A stretch of DNA of 64,000 bases, taken from Utricularia gibba. Its lineage: Eukaryota > Streptophyta > Magnoliopsida > Lamiales > Lentibulariaceae. The notes under the pieces are model-generated. The model did no database searches, was not told where the DNA came from, and saw only the letters and a program-made list of their open reading frames with translations. Within the stretch, counting starts at the first letter, position 1. Each line of letters starts with the position of its first letter. Below are positions 34,443 to 46,520 of the stretch, piece after piece. The position numbers and the translations under genes were made by a program. The DNA lies in the NCBI GenBank assembly GCA_002189035.1, contig NEEC01000012.1, positions 310,001 to 374,000 on the forward strand, in the 5' to 3' direction.

Positions 34443-36303
34443 GGTCACAGGAAAATTCGTGGCTTATTGGAGTATTTTTTTATATTTCTTTTTTCGGGTT
34501 GCCATCAAAATCATCGAGAATGTATAGAAGACTACACTTGGCTTTTTGTTTTCAGTTTTTTAATAGTAATTTGCCACCTGGCGACCACCGAGGCAACGCA
34601 CCCATCACTGCTGTCTCCCAAGTCCCAGCCCCACCCTATTACGGTTACTTTTTTATTTTCTAGTTTTAGTAATAACAAAAGACATGTGAGTCACGTGACC
34701 CGATGTTTAAACACGTTATGGGCCTTACTGAGCTTCAGGGGGTCATAGGCTCGATGCAGGCCCATAAATAATTGGCCCACAAGCAATTGAAAGGAACGTA
34801 ACCCTAAGACCGCGTTTGGTATGCGGGCTTCACATCACGCAACTTCCCGCATACTTTAAAACGGTTAACCAACCATTTGTGGGTTGATTTCGTAAATCTA
34901 TAAAATTAAGGGGTCATTTGGCATGAGGTATATCATAGGTTTGATAAAAACAAATCCTTTCATATAATGTTAAACTGCAATATATTACATTTCTTATTTC
35001 AAAATTGTTTTGTTCCACTTATTATTATTTTTATTTTCTTTCTTTTTATCATTAAATTCATTATCTATCTTAAATTTTCTATAAAAAAAAAATCATTCTG
35101 ATTCTATAGGTATAATGAAAAAAAAATATTTTTTATTTAATTTTGAATTATTATTTTTTAATAATATTTTATGTAATATAATGTATAATTAATCTGCTAG
35201 AAAATTTATTTAATTATGGATATTGGTAATATTCTATACATATCCAATTGCAAAATTTTCAATCAATTATGTGATGACTTCATTCATCTAAAATAATATA
35301 TCCTACAAAATACATCAAGTTTTTTTTCAAATATCATGTCTTTGTAACAAAAATTAAATCTATTAATATTTAATTCTCTACCAAGCAAGGGGTATGGATA
35401 ATTTACTGTATATAACAATAATTATTTTTTGTAGTAACACTTTAGTATTTAATTAAAAAAAGTCCCTTTTTCCTGGTCACAATTAAAAATGAATCAGAAA
35501 AATCATCCAAAATTTGAGGTGAAAACTTGAGGCTGGCAAGTTGGCAGCATGAGACAAGAGTATCTCCATCTTGATCCACATATTATTTGATAATTAAAAA
35601 TTAAAAAAAATTATAATTTTTATATTTTAAAATGGAGGGTATTTTTTTAATAGGCTGGAGGAGAACTAGAATACACCACTAATGCTCGAATTCTTCTTTG
35701 ATATATGCTTATATGCCTACCTAACCCTATTATATAGTGTTTGTTCTTGAATAGCTAGGCCGGTTCAGAGCCCAATCTGCCGGTTCGACCCGGCTAGTTT
35801 TTCTTATGATTTAGAAGAGTATTTTTCTTCTATTTTTATAATAATAAAAAAACATTTAATTACACATTGTTATAGAATTTAAGGCATTTTTTGGAATTGG
35901 AGAATTTTATATTATAAATGAGTGACCGCCTTTAGAAAATTTCAACTGCAGTCCCTTTCGTTCTAGTCTCTCCGCACCGTCTAAGACCAGCCGTCTTCTT
36001 TCCTCTGCACTCCACAATCCACACGTTGTATTCGGACGTACTTTCGCTGAAAAAAGCTCCTTTATTTCACTTGAGGCATCGTTTTTTTGTTCCTTTTCTC
36101 CCTTGTTGAATCTGATTTTTCTTCTTCTTCTGATGCATTTTTGGTTTTTTGTGATGTTTTGCTGCTAGTTTGATTTTGGTTTAAATCCCTGATTGGAAAT
36201 GCGGTTTCCATATGATATCCTTGCAGATTCTGGTTTTTGGGGGCTGAAACGCCTGATAGATGTTCCTCTGCAGCGTGGATTGATCGGCAACGCTGAGAAA
36301 ATC
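34443..36303. other. GALS 3' region, AT-rich intergenic DNA, PLATZ promoter and leader
   Basis: 34443-34800 is probably 3' UTR and flank. 34900-35450 is AT-rich with a MITE-like look ('ggggtcatttggcatgagg' at the left, 'accaagcaaggggtatgg' at the right), not proven. 35755-35800 has 'ccggttcagagccc..ccggttcgacccggct', like the ends of hAT elements. 35940-36300 is a pyrimidine-rich, GC-balanced leader that leads into the PLATZ gene. Confidence 0.4.
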
Positions 36304-37459
36304 ATGGTAGCTGTACTGTTTGAAGTTTTCGTTTTTTATTTTGATGCTGTTCTCTAGGTATTTGTTGGTTTGTCTGTGAGAAAAATCGCAGGTCAGTCAG
36401 ATCGCGGAAATGGGTAAAGAGGATATAGGGCCTCCGTGGCTGATACCCATGCTGAAAGCTGATTACTTCATCCCCTGTTCTGTGCATTTCGATTCCAACA
36501 AATGTGAATGCAATTTGTTCTGCTTGGATTGCATGGATAATGCCTTGTGCTCTTACTGTGTCGTTCATCACACTGATCATCGCGTTCTTCAGGTCTACTG
36601 TATTCCTCTTCGCCACCCCCCACCACCCTTTTGTTCTCACGATCTGCTACTCAAGTTCACGAGTATTATTGCAGATTAGGCGATCCTCTTATCATAATGT
36701 GGTTAGAGTGAGTGAGATTCAGAAATACATCGATATTTCGTGTATTCAGACGTATGTAATCAACAGCGCAAGGATCGTGTTTCTGAACGCGAGGCCGCAG
36801 TCGAGGCCCGGAAAAGGGATCATTTATACCTGTGAAATTTGTGCTCGTGGACTACCTGATTCTTTCAGATTCTGCTCCCTTGGCTGCAAGGTCCGATCTT
36901 TTCTCCTCTCGCTGTTTTTCTCATTAATGGTGAACTTCCTAGTGAATCCATTCAGTTTTAATGTGGTCTCAGCTATATTCATGCATCCTTTTCCTTCTTT
37001 GCTAGGACAAAGAAATGGAAGTTAATGAGCTTGTTCTTTGTGTCAATTTTCTTTACGTTACTATTAAATATTACTTTTGTTTTCGCATAGTGCATGTACT
37101 ACAACACAAAGCTCGTATTCATTAGCCATTATTGACTCCTATTGGATCTACATTTGCAGTTGGAGGGAATCATGAGAGGAGATGGCGCAAAGCTCACATT
37201 CTCCGTGAAGCCTAAAACCAGCAGGGGAAGGATGATGGGCGATGACTCCGACGGCGAGTCTGATGAACCCTCTACGCCCAACAAGTTCCCACGATTCGGT
37301 GCCTTCAACCGCATCTTAGACGGCGTACTCACATCACCCGGAGGCTCCAGTAGCTCAGGAGATGACGGGTGCTGCAGCCCCTCCCCTTCCACTCCAACGT
37401 GGCTCCACCACAAAAGCCCCCACCGGAGAAAGGGGACTCCCCACCGTGCTCCGTTCTAA
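36304..37459 (+). CDS. PLATZ zinc-binding transcription factor
   Basis: PLATZ proteins are plant-specific, zinc-dependent DNA-binding regulators that bind A/T-rich sequences and usually repress. Exons 36304-36306, 36392-36592, 36675-36890 and 37160-37459 give 239 residues. The first coding exon is just the ATG: 'atcATG|gtagct' joins 'cgcag|GTCAGT' to read [12 protein letters not shown]; if that model is wrong, translation starts at the in-frame ATG 36410. Zinc-ligand pattern: [31 protein letters not shown] and TDHRVLQ (Cys/His at about 30, 33, 45, 48, 54, 57, 60-64). The conserved [19 protein letters not shown] and FRFCSLGCK blocks follow. The C-terminal tail is Ser/Pro-rich with a basic end ([14 protein letters not shown]). 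Length and exon plan are normal for the family. Confidence 0.95.
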
Positions 37460-38435
37460 TACCAAACCCAGCGCTTGATAATTTACTGAAAGGGGAAATA
37501 TTCTATAGGTGTGTGAATAGGAGGTGCTGCGTGTTGTGTGTGTGTTATACGAATGAATGCCGTCGATGCTGCATGTGTGCATATTCTATAGCCGTGCACC
37601 CCGTGTTTGAATCAAGGCAACGAGGTGGTGCATTAGTTTTATTACCATAAATTAAGAAAAATATGGTTTTTTAAATAAATATTTTCAATTTCCATACAAG
37701 TTGAACCTTTGGATGCTAAATGTTACCGCATCCGAAGGGAAACTAAAAGAATGGGTTTTTAAAATCTGAAGTTCTACTCATGTTTGAATTTGATTTTTGA
37801 TGGTTGTTTTAGCCAAGTTAGCACATCAACCACAAACATAGTAGCAGTTCATCTTGGTCAATTGAAGTACTTCAAACGTGTAGGTGTGAACTGCACCTGA
37901 TTGCACATGATCTTATGATTAGCCCATGTCTCCCATTCTTTTTCACTTAATTTGTTTCTATGTTTGTATTCAAGTTGTTATCAAGCATTTCTGTTTATTT
38001 TTCTTGAACCATCTTTTGTTTCTGAATGCATTGAATTACATTAATAAATTATCGTTCTAGTTTTATTCAAAATCGAAAGTGCATTGTATCACAAATCATC
38101 TAGATATTTTGCACAAATCAACAGACTTGTTGTGTCACCCAGCAACAATAAAAGCATTGCTTGTGTTCTACAATCAATGCATCTCAACATCTAGTATCAG
38201 AGGGTTACGAAAACTATCCTCTAAATCATCACGGATGCCAATACCTCTAATGTCTCGAAGTTTGGAGCAGATTATACCATTTCGGTTTTTCACATGAAAG
38301 CATATCTTAGAGCCTAAAAATTGCATGTTATTGAAAATGACTCCCTAGTTACATAATCTACTACAAAGATTACCACTTAGAATCCATATGAAAAACTCGT
38401 AAAAAGAAACACAAAGGTTGTTATTTTCTTTGGTC
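37460..38435. other. PLATZ 3' region and intergenic DNA
   Basis: 37460-37700 probably holds the 3' UTR ('aaataa' type signals near 37672). The rest is AT-rich intergenic DNA. Sequence at 38080-38330 is open in one plus frame but carries no recognisable motif; it may belong to the copia relic just downstream. Confidence 0.4.
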
Positions 38436-38439
38436 TTGA

Positions 38440-38880
38440 TCGCTCAATAAATCTTCAAGTTATTATATGCGAAATTCCAAGGAGATCTAAAGAAAATTAC
38501 ATCTCGAGTTTGAAGGAGATGAATTGACAAATATGAAGTAGAAGCTTGAGATCTTGAGAATGCTGCAAAATGAGACAATACAACAGTATGTGATTGTGTC
38601 TCAAAAGGTTGTTAACGAAATGAGAATCTTGGGAGTTAACAAAGATAAATTTTCAGTGTTGAAGAAAATCCTACACACATTACTTTCATACTACGAACCT
38701 AAAGTCAGTGCATAAGAAAATTGTTCAATTATAAAAGCCTCATAGTCGCAAGTTCTGAACTCTATGCAAGATTTGATGAATAGGCTGTAAAAGGGAATAG
38801 ATCATACTGAAAAACATATTTGATGAATTGTTACCATGACTTTATTGCTATCTTGTGTACTAGGCATGGAAAAACTCCTC
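38440..38880 (+). mobile_element. Ty1/copia Gag (UBN2-type) relic
   Basis: Plus-strand peptides in one frame read GDLKKITSRVEGDELTNMK, then ILRMLQNETIQQYVIVSQK and VVNEMRILGVNKDKFSVLK then KILHTLLSYYEPKV. This is the order L..L..E...LKM...ESV..Y..R...I.N.MR..GE......V.KIL..L...F seen in copia Gag (UBN2) domains. Stops interrupt it and no protease, integrase or reverse transcriptase follows. Confidence 0.7.
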
Positions 38881-39279
38881 ATGAATGAGTCAACATCGAC
38901 ATATGAATGATGGTCATTGGCTTCTCCCTTTTAACACCATGGAACTTTGAATTTGAATAATAGGTCTTCAAGTTAGTACCCGGATCTTTATTATGAAAGA
39001 TGATTAGTTATTAGCCTCACGATCACTTATTCAACTCTTTGATCTCTTAACTAAACGCGTAAAGTTATCGTGTTTTTACCGAATTATTATCCTAGTTCTA
39101 GGGTATTTATGTCATCATTTGATTCCCTTTTATGTCTAAATTAGGGATTGCCAGGTAATGTTCATATTTTATCCCAACTTGAGGTGGAAGGTAATTTGGA
39201 CACCAGATACTTTATACATTTTAATGTCGTTGGGCTATTTACCACATTTCTAAAATTTTAAATGAGGCAAAAGACTTTC

Positions 39280-40560
39280 GATTCATTACCAATCCCTTTG
39301 CTAATTAGAGGTTGTTTGATCATTACTATCACATCTATATTTCAAATGAGATGAAGATCATCAAGTAATGACTCGTGCTTTCGTCAATTAAATATTACTG
39401 GATCATTACTGCTTCTTTTGTATTTTAATGAATTTCCTAAGTCATCACTCCAAACCTCTATTGGGAAAAAAGGTAGGGTCATTACTCTTAATTTATTTTT
39501 TGAAATATTTGAAGGTTGTTAGATCATTACTTGTGCCTTCATGATTTCAGGTTATTTGATAGTTATTTTTACCTGTAAATTTCAATAATTTGTAATTATA
39601 CCTTCATTATAAAAATTCTATTAGATTACTATTCTCATATTTGATCTAAATGGAAAGATTATTGACTCACTATTTGTAATTCTGTTATGAGAATTTTTGA
39701 ATGATTTTTTAAATTGATTCCTATTATAGAATCTAATCAACATGTGGTTATTAATTTCTTCCTTATCCTATGTCAACTAGCATTAAGATGTATCGGAAGA
39801 CTTGATTAGAATATTCACACTTGAACTGAGTTTATAGCATCTATGTTCACTAGTAGTGATATTTGCTCATATGTGAGGATGATATAGGATCATCCTTTGC
39901 AACCCTCAACATATGGGTGAGATTGGAAGGCTCATTTGATATGATCACTTCCTTCGAAGATATTAAGTGGCTACCCTTAACATTGTTTTGATAAGGAGGT
40001 CATTGGGTCATTATTTTAACTATCTCAATAAATGACCTTCTGATTCATTTGATTAATGAGTATTGAGAAATATAATAATATATGATTGTGAAGTTACTAT
40101 TCTGGTCATTGCTATTTTGGATTGAAGGTTTTTGAGTTACTATCTTTAACTTTATTTTGATGAGAAGTCTTTGAGTTATTACCTTGACCATTATGGGTGT
40201 TTGCCTTCAACTTACACTTGTTGAGTTTTTTCTTTATCCAATACTAGTCATTATTAAGATATGTATCCACTAGTGACAATGTTTGTTGATAAGTGAGAGA
40301 TTATAAGATTATTCTTCATTCCTTCAAGACATAATCGAAATATTGTCATTCTAAATTTGAAGGTTATTGAGTCACTATTATGGCCTTCATATTTTTAGGA
40401 GATTTTCATATAACTATGCTCACCATTTCATATAAACCTTGTGATATCTCAAGCTAAGCAGTATTGAGGCTTCCTTGATAGAAATGTGTTAGGTCATTAT
40501 CTTACTTTTACCACTTTAATATTGAGGGTTGTTAGATCATTATTCTTGTTAAATAATCGA
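39280..40560. repeat. Decayed minisatellite with a period of about 40 bp
   Basis: A short phrase like 'gatcattactctcac' recurs at near-regular spacing: about 39283, 39321, 39363, 39403, 39442, 39479, 39523, 39559, then 39625, 39664, and again 40091, 40134 and 40172. Intervals cluster at 36-44 bases. Between the phrases are variable A/T-rich fillers such as 'ttgaaggttgtt'. No coding signal was seen. Confidence 0.6.
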
Positions 40561-40594
40561 AAATTATTGGGTCACTATCCTCACTCGTAAAGAA

Positions 40595-41000
40595 TTATTG
40601 TGTAGAGCTTCATTGAAGATGAGTATTCGGAATGAAACCTTGTAAAGGTAAGGTTATTGCAGCCTTATCACCCATGAATGGTTGATATGCAAAACTCCAT
40701 TGAAAGTAATGATTAAAGATAAGACCCATAGAGGTGAGATTGCCATGCAGAGCTTCATTTCTTGGGAACTATTACTTTGTAGATCCTCATTGAAGATGAA
40801 AATTGCAGATGAAACTTATAGAAGAGAGGTTGTTGCATAAAGCTCAATTGGTCATGAAAAGTTTGTGTACATAACTCCATTGAAAATAAAGATTGCAAGT
40901 GAAACTCATAGTAGTGATGTTGCTGCATAGAGCTTCATTGCTTGTAGAAAATTATTGTGTAGGGTCCCATTGAATATAAAATAACTTTGTATAGATAGTA
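40595..41000. repeat. Decayed tandem repeat with a period of about 90 bp
   Basis: The phrase 'agctccattgaagatgaagatt' recurs in varied form at 40611, 40698, 40798, 40878 and 40968. Most intervals also contain 'gaaact(c/t)atag' and 'ttgcatagagcttcattg'. Spacing is 87, 100, 80 and 90 bases, so units have accumulated indels. It follows directly on the 40-bp array. Confidence 0.65.
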
Positions 41001-41429
41001 TCCTGCATGAGGTGTCATAACTTTACACAAACAAATATATCTCGACAAGATAAAAATCACAATCTCAAAGCAATAAAAGTGTCTAAATATAATTATCACC
41101 ATAACATATGTATTTAAGCATCATGCAAAAGGAAATAGTTTAAAATTAGAGATATTCGACAAACGAGAAGGTATTAGTCATACCTCATTTGTCAATAATT
41201 CTATCAGGTAACAATCACATGATGACTCTTTCCCAGATTTGACCTCTCCCTTGTTCACAGGTCTGTCTACCCAGCAGATTCCCGATGTTTTCACATCCCA
41301 CGTCCATTATCTTTTGGGTGAAGGGTGCTAGAGCCTTTGTTTTCTTATTTATGATACTCATAAACGAAAATTCCTAATATCGTTGCAATAAAAATAAAAA
41401 TCCGTATCAAATAAATTTATAATCCCTAA

Positions 41430-42625
41430 TCTACACAAAATACAAATTTAGAAAACTTGTATAGTGGTTATTGGAGTCGATCACGAAGACCTTGTGCTTG
41501 CTAAGTATTTTAGTAAATGCATAATTCGGAATAACAATGGTCTTAGTGTAAGCTCGAACCAACAGTGGTAAACAAGTTCGGTAAACAAGATCAGGTTTCA
41601 ATGCGAAAGGTAACAAGTACTGGTTCTGACTCAGAATAATACGAAGATACCTTAAGGTTCTGCAGGTGTGATGCTAAGGTGTCTAATTTAATTTACCATG
41701 TTCCAACACTCACAACTTCAAATAACCTAAGTCTACCCAGGTCATTCATCATATTTTTGGCTAACCTAGTCCTCAATATTATAACCAATATTGCAATTAG
41801 GTCTACCCGCATGCAAAACATATAGAACTAGGTTTATCCAATCCTACTGGTTCTACTCTGGACAAACACCTACTGCTCTCGTCTTGATTTGTTGGTCTAC
41901 CTCTAAATCAAGCATCTAAGTTGTGAAGCTACTTGTTCCCCTCCTTAGGTTTACCCATAGATTGATAGAAATAAAAGCTAAGAAATAAACATAAATTTCA
42001 TTATTAACCCTAAGCACACACCACCATACTTTACCTCAAGGCATCCTTAAGACTTTAGCTACTCATACTTGGAAAAAAAAACACGATTTCATTCAGATAA
42101 GTCGGCAAAAATAACAGGAACATTGTAAGCAAGTCAGATACAGAAACTCAAAACGTTCAGAAAACGGAAAGGAAATAAAGATTGTTCTGTCGCTCGGTTG
42201 CCACTGTTCACAACCCGGAACAATAGCGCTAGACTGGGCTCTGGTCCTACTCTTGACGATGAAGGCCTTCTTCCCCTCTTCTGGTTGGTATTTTTCGTGT
42301 TGGGGAGAAGCCCCCTACGTGCGTTCTATGCTACGCTCTCTCTGTTCTCTTTCTCGCTCTCTCCCCTTTTCGAAAAAAAATATCTCCTCTCCTTCACTTC
42401 ATTGCACTGTTTCTGACCCCAACACTGTTCCCGGCCTGAACTTGTAGACTATAGATGGAAGCAGAACAATGCTCTTTGTCTCTCTTCAGATATTGCGCCC
42501 TTTTTCACCTGTTCCACACGTTTGTAAGTCTTATTTTTCTGTTGATCTCCCTGCTGAACTTAGTCAAACATTAGTAACAAAGGTGGTAGTGGACTAAATA
42601 AAAGGATTTAGTCCACTTTTTAAAA
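41430..42625 (+). repeat. LTR-like dispersed repeat, family A, copy 2
   Basis: Matches 870-1830 in order and orientation: 'gtcgatcacgaagaccttgtgcttgct', 'aagtctaccc', 'tctacctctaaatcaag', 'ctcaaggcatcc..cttaagac', then a pyrimidine-rich 'cttctcgctctctccc' block near 42350 and a terminal stem-loop. The copy ends shortly before the gypsy element that begins at 42768. Confidence 0.5.
42589..42616 (+). repeat. Perfect 11-bp stem-loop at the end of repeat A copy 2
   Basis: GTGGACTAAAT (42589-42599) pairs with ATTTAGTCCAC (42606-42616) across a 6-base loop. The corresponding stem in copy 1 is GTTGGGACTAAAT/ATTTAGTCCCAAC: the outer bases differ, yet pairing is kept on both sides. Confidence 0.7.
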
Positions 42626-42767
42626 TAAACACACAAAATTAACTTAAACACACATAAACATGAAAAACTACATTTATCTAACCTAAACCACAATAAAATA
42701 TAACTATTTTGTATTATAAAATTCAGAGAAAATGTGTGTCATCAGATACGAGTTGTCTTTTAGGTAC

Positions 42768-43309
42768 TGTTACGGGTGAAAATCGGTATGCTTGACTGGG
42801 CCGATTTTTGGGTCGTAGGTGGTGTCGTTTCCCCTCTTTTTTTTTGTGGTCTATTCGATTTGATTGGATGAAATGGAAGTAGACGGGGATTTTATACGTG
42901 GAAACCACCGTTAGGCAGAAAAACCACGGAGCTATCGGAGCTCGTCGGAGAAAGTCTTTTTTTTTTAACTAGATGGAGATGGTGAAGAAAGATACAGGTT
43001 AGGAGTCTTGAGGTCCAATCCTTTTTCCACCATGATTTCTCCTACTTATAAGGAGTGAAAGGGGACCGATCCGACCGAATCATGAGCTTCGCAGGTGTCG
43101 GCTATCTTTATGCACTTGTGCTATGATCTTGCTTTTCAAACAATCGCCGCCCATTCTGCCGTGGTTCGGTTACTCTTCATACTGAACCATGCCGCTCTGT
43201 CAGATCCTCTGACAAATATCAATCTGTCGACAGACATTATCTCATCGATAACCCTGCATGGCAGCCTTTTTGACAATCCGATTTTCCCCAGCCGGTTTGT
43301 ATCCTATCA
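42768..43309 (-). repeat. 3' LTR of the gypsy element
   Basis: Begins TGTTACGGG on the plus strand and ends TATCCTATCA (TG..CA). It is similar along its whole length to 49992-50516, at roughly nine bases in ten by eye, with many C/T and G/A differences and a small extra block near 43001-43020. In element orientation the purine-rich 'cagaggggctaag' just inside it (about 43310-43322) is the polypurine tract. Confidence 0.85.
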
Positions 43310-43529
43310 CTTAGCCCCTCTGATTTGCCGATGTGGACCCTACTGGAGCAAATCGGCGAATCAGAATCGCAACCCTACCGATTTCGAGTGCATTGATTTC
43401 CTAGGGCGAATCTATGGCCCATTCCATACAAACCCTTTGCCGCGCATCATCCCCAGGCCATGCCACGTTTTTCCCGCTCACCCTGGGTACTTCAAGCGTC
43501 GCATCGATTCACCTTCCGAGTACCTTTTC

Positions 43530-43537
43530 TATAAATA
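43530..43537 (+). promoter_or_regulatory. TATA box for the antisense ORF inside the gypsy element
   Basis: TATAAATA sits in 'ttttcTATAAATAcgcgg', with a pyrimidine-rich stretch 25-40 bases downstream and a good donor (ccacag|gtatca) near 43670. It is about 250 bases upstream of the plus-strand ATG at 43789. It fits a promoter that drives the antisense ORF, not the element's genomic RNA. Confidence 0.45.
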
Positions 43538-44002
43538 CGCGGTTATCCCATCACTTCTCCCCTTTGTTCACTTTGTTCCCTCGCGAGATCCCAGTACTTT
43601 TCGAATCCTACTGTGCTCGTCTTCAGCTCCGCCACCGTGAATCTCGCCAGAATTCGAGGTTTCCACAGGTATCAACCTATTCTTCCTCCTTTCCACTCAA
43701 TCTTGGGGGTTTTGGTTACCTTATCTGTGTTTTCCGTTCTTGAGGGCTCATTCATTCCCATTTATGTTCGTCGATTCTTCCGATTTCAATGGGTAGAAAG
43801 TCTAGTGAGCTGAACATTTCCGCCATTCAGGCAAAATACTCAATCCCTGACGAGTATGTTGTTAGTCAAGCCAGGGACGGCCAGATTCCGTGGGGGACGG
43901 GGGAACGACCCCCTAGGGTGTTGAGTACTTGGTATGAAGACACGTTAGTACGTGGATACGGGATACGTTGAATTATAAAGTATCATATTTTAGGATACGT
44001 CG

Positions 44003-44044
<42 letters not shown>
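44003..44044. repeat. (ATT)n microsatellite
   Basis: About 13 uninterrupted ATT units lie just inside the left end of the hAT element, between its terminal region and the end of the transposase gene. Confidence 0.95.
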
Positions 44045-44204
44045 TAATCAATTTTTTATTAAACTAAAAATGACATATAATAAGATACAAAGAGCTTGTA
44101 GAAAATAAAACCAAAGGTTTGCTTTTATAATCAAGCATCTTTTTCTAATATTAGCATACAAGATAAGTAAACTTAAAAAAAATCATTGAGTTAACTTAAT
44201 ATCA

Positions 44205-46520
44205 CTAATTAACATCATCAAATTCAGACTGCATTATATCATCAAGTGCACTAATTTCTAAATCCCAATCAATCTCATCCAAGTTAATATTGGTTGCCTC
44301 ACCAGTAGCATCACCTTCATCTTCAAGAGATTTAACCATCTCATGATCAACATCCCAATATTTTGTCTCACCTTCAGTATACTCAAGAGAAGTTCTTGAA
44401 AGCACACGAAGATTGGTATGCACATATACTAATTTGTCTGCATGTTCAGGAGCTAAAGAAACTCTCTTTGGAGAATGTATAAAACCATATGTACTCCAAT
44501 TTCTTTCACAACTTGAAGATGAAGACACTTGCCCAAGAAGCTTTTTAGCAAAGATTTGAAGATGAGGTGTTGTTGCCCCATAAGCTATCCACCATTCTAA
44601 TGGCTCCATTTTAGATCTGCAAAGCATACTAGTTTGATCTTCAAATGCACCCAGCATTCCTATATACCTTGAAATTTCTGTCATCACAATTGTTCGATCA
44701 TCTTCATCATGAAAACAAAATTCTACCCATTGATTTCTCAAACATAGAAGTTCACCATCAACATCAAGTGGAAGTTGATTTGGATGTTCTAGACGCCATT
44801 GTAATGTTGTACACCTATATAAAAATATTAAAATAAAAACATAAAGTAATTTAAATCAAATTACATATATAGAAATAAAATATGCATACTTGGATTCAAA
44901 GTATGAGCAATGACATGCAAAGTAGTCAAGTTTTGTTGTCTTCTTGCTAATAGAATCCCATGCAAAACACTCCAAAAGTAACATTCCATATGTTCTGGAA
45001 TTTTCTTGTATGTATAAATAGCATTTTTCACATTCAATATCAAAGTATTCCACATATCATAAACCAGATGTAAGGAAGGTCGATCAGTATCACACTTCCT
45101 AATCATACAATGTATAGGTTCAGTGAGAGCCAGAATAAAATCAATCGAATCCCATAACTCATCATTCAATACTTTTTCTTTGATAATAGCAGCCATTTGG
45201 ACATTATTTGATCGATAAGAAGACCACTCAGAACAAGTCACCAAATTAGTCAACTCCATCTTCAATTTTTTGAACCTTTCTAGTATAATACAATGAGATG
45301 CAAAACGAGTATCTGTGATTTTCAGTAGTGCTAAAGAAGAGTACTTCCTAAACATTGATAATCTCGTAGAATGATTTAAAATAAAACTTCTAATAGTCAC
45401 CACACTACTCAAAGCATCATTAATCAAGATCATTTCTTCACAGACATCATTCTTTTGAGAAAATATATCTTTCAATGTCAAATTTAATGTGTGAACAACA
45501 CATGGAGTCCAAAAAACCTGCATAAATAATATATAAATATTCAATGAAAATGATTATAAAGCCTATGGAAATAAAAAAAACAAAATGAAATACCCTAGGA
45601 TATTTCTGTTGAATTATTGAACCAGCTCCTTTGCAATTGGATGCATTATCCATAATGATTTGGACAACATTTGAAGATCCTACTTCTTCAATGACACTTT
45701 GCATAAGAGAAGCCACGAAATTAGAACTTTTTATCTTGCCTTCACAATTTGTAGCTTTGAGAAAAACTGCTCCTGACTGATTTACAGCCAAGAAATTAAT
45801 AAGAGGTCTTCTACGTGGGTCTGACCATCCATCACACACTATAGTGACACCTTTGAACTCCCAAGTGTCCTTAATAATTTGAAGTTTTTCTTCAATACTT
45901 TTTTTTTCTTCATCCAATAATTTGATTCGTAAAGAATCATATGATGGAGGTTTGTAACCTACAAAATACACAAAGTTTTAGTAGAAATTAAATTATATGA
46001 ATAAATAAAAAGCATTCAATGAATTAAAATACAAACCTGGAATGTTTAATTTACATGCTAATTGATATGATTTCTTAAAATGAGGATTGCGAGCAAGCAT
46101 GAAAGGAATTCCAGCAGAATAAAACATTCTTGCAATTTCTTGATCTAATTCTTTTCGAGCCCTTTCATTGTAAATAGTGTCCTGTGTTTGTTGGCCATCG
46201 CTTATTTTTTCCAGCAAATCTTTCCGCATAGTCCATATCCATAGAGGAGCTGTCACATTTTGATTGCAATGAACTGATAACTTTTCCTTTATTTCTTAGT
46301 CTTCTTTCCTCTGCTTCCTTTTCCAAATTAAGCAACATAGCACGGTCTGATCTTGTTATAGTTTCACAAGCCTGTATCCCTTTCCTAGTTAATCCTAACA
46401 AATGTCCCTTCACTCTGGAATATGATCCCTTATAAGTTGAGTCACAATATGAACATATAAATTCGACATTGCCACCTGTTTCTCCAACCCTTCTAACTTT
46501 TGAAACATAATTCCATAATG
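44205..46520 (-). CDS. hAT-family transposase with BED finger, DUF659 and dimerisation domain
   Basis: Minus-strand gene with short introns. From the N-terminus: a BED-type zinc finger (FICSYCDSTYKGS..RVKGHLL, about 46480-46400); LDQEIARMFYSAGIPF and HFKKSYQLACKL (about 46160-46050); then exon 45970-45593 with VTIVCDGWSDPRRRPLINF and IIMDNASNCKGAG (DUF659, carrying two catalytic Asp); then VFWTPCVVHTLNLTLKDI (from 45519); and a last exon to 44205 with EPLEWWIAYGATTPHL and SSSSSCERNWSTYGFIHS, the hAT dimerisation domain including the conserved WW and the catalytic Glu region. Introns have clean GT-AG ends. The only doubt is an apparent frame change near 46190-46250 after the BED finger, which may be an unrecognised intron or a real lesion. 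Confidence 0.8.

Noticed and set aside
34905-35410. Possible Harbinger-type MITE
   Set aside because: The two ends look alike in style but do not form a real inverted repeat, and no TAA/TTA duplication was found.
43095-43743. Overlapping plus-strand frames of 181 and 109 codons
   Set aside because: They run through the 3' LTR and the leader of the antisense ORF; Pro/Ser-rich, and the matching LTR copy does not keep the frame.
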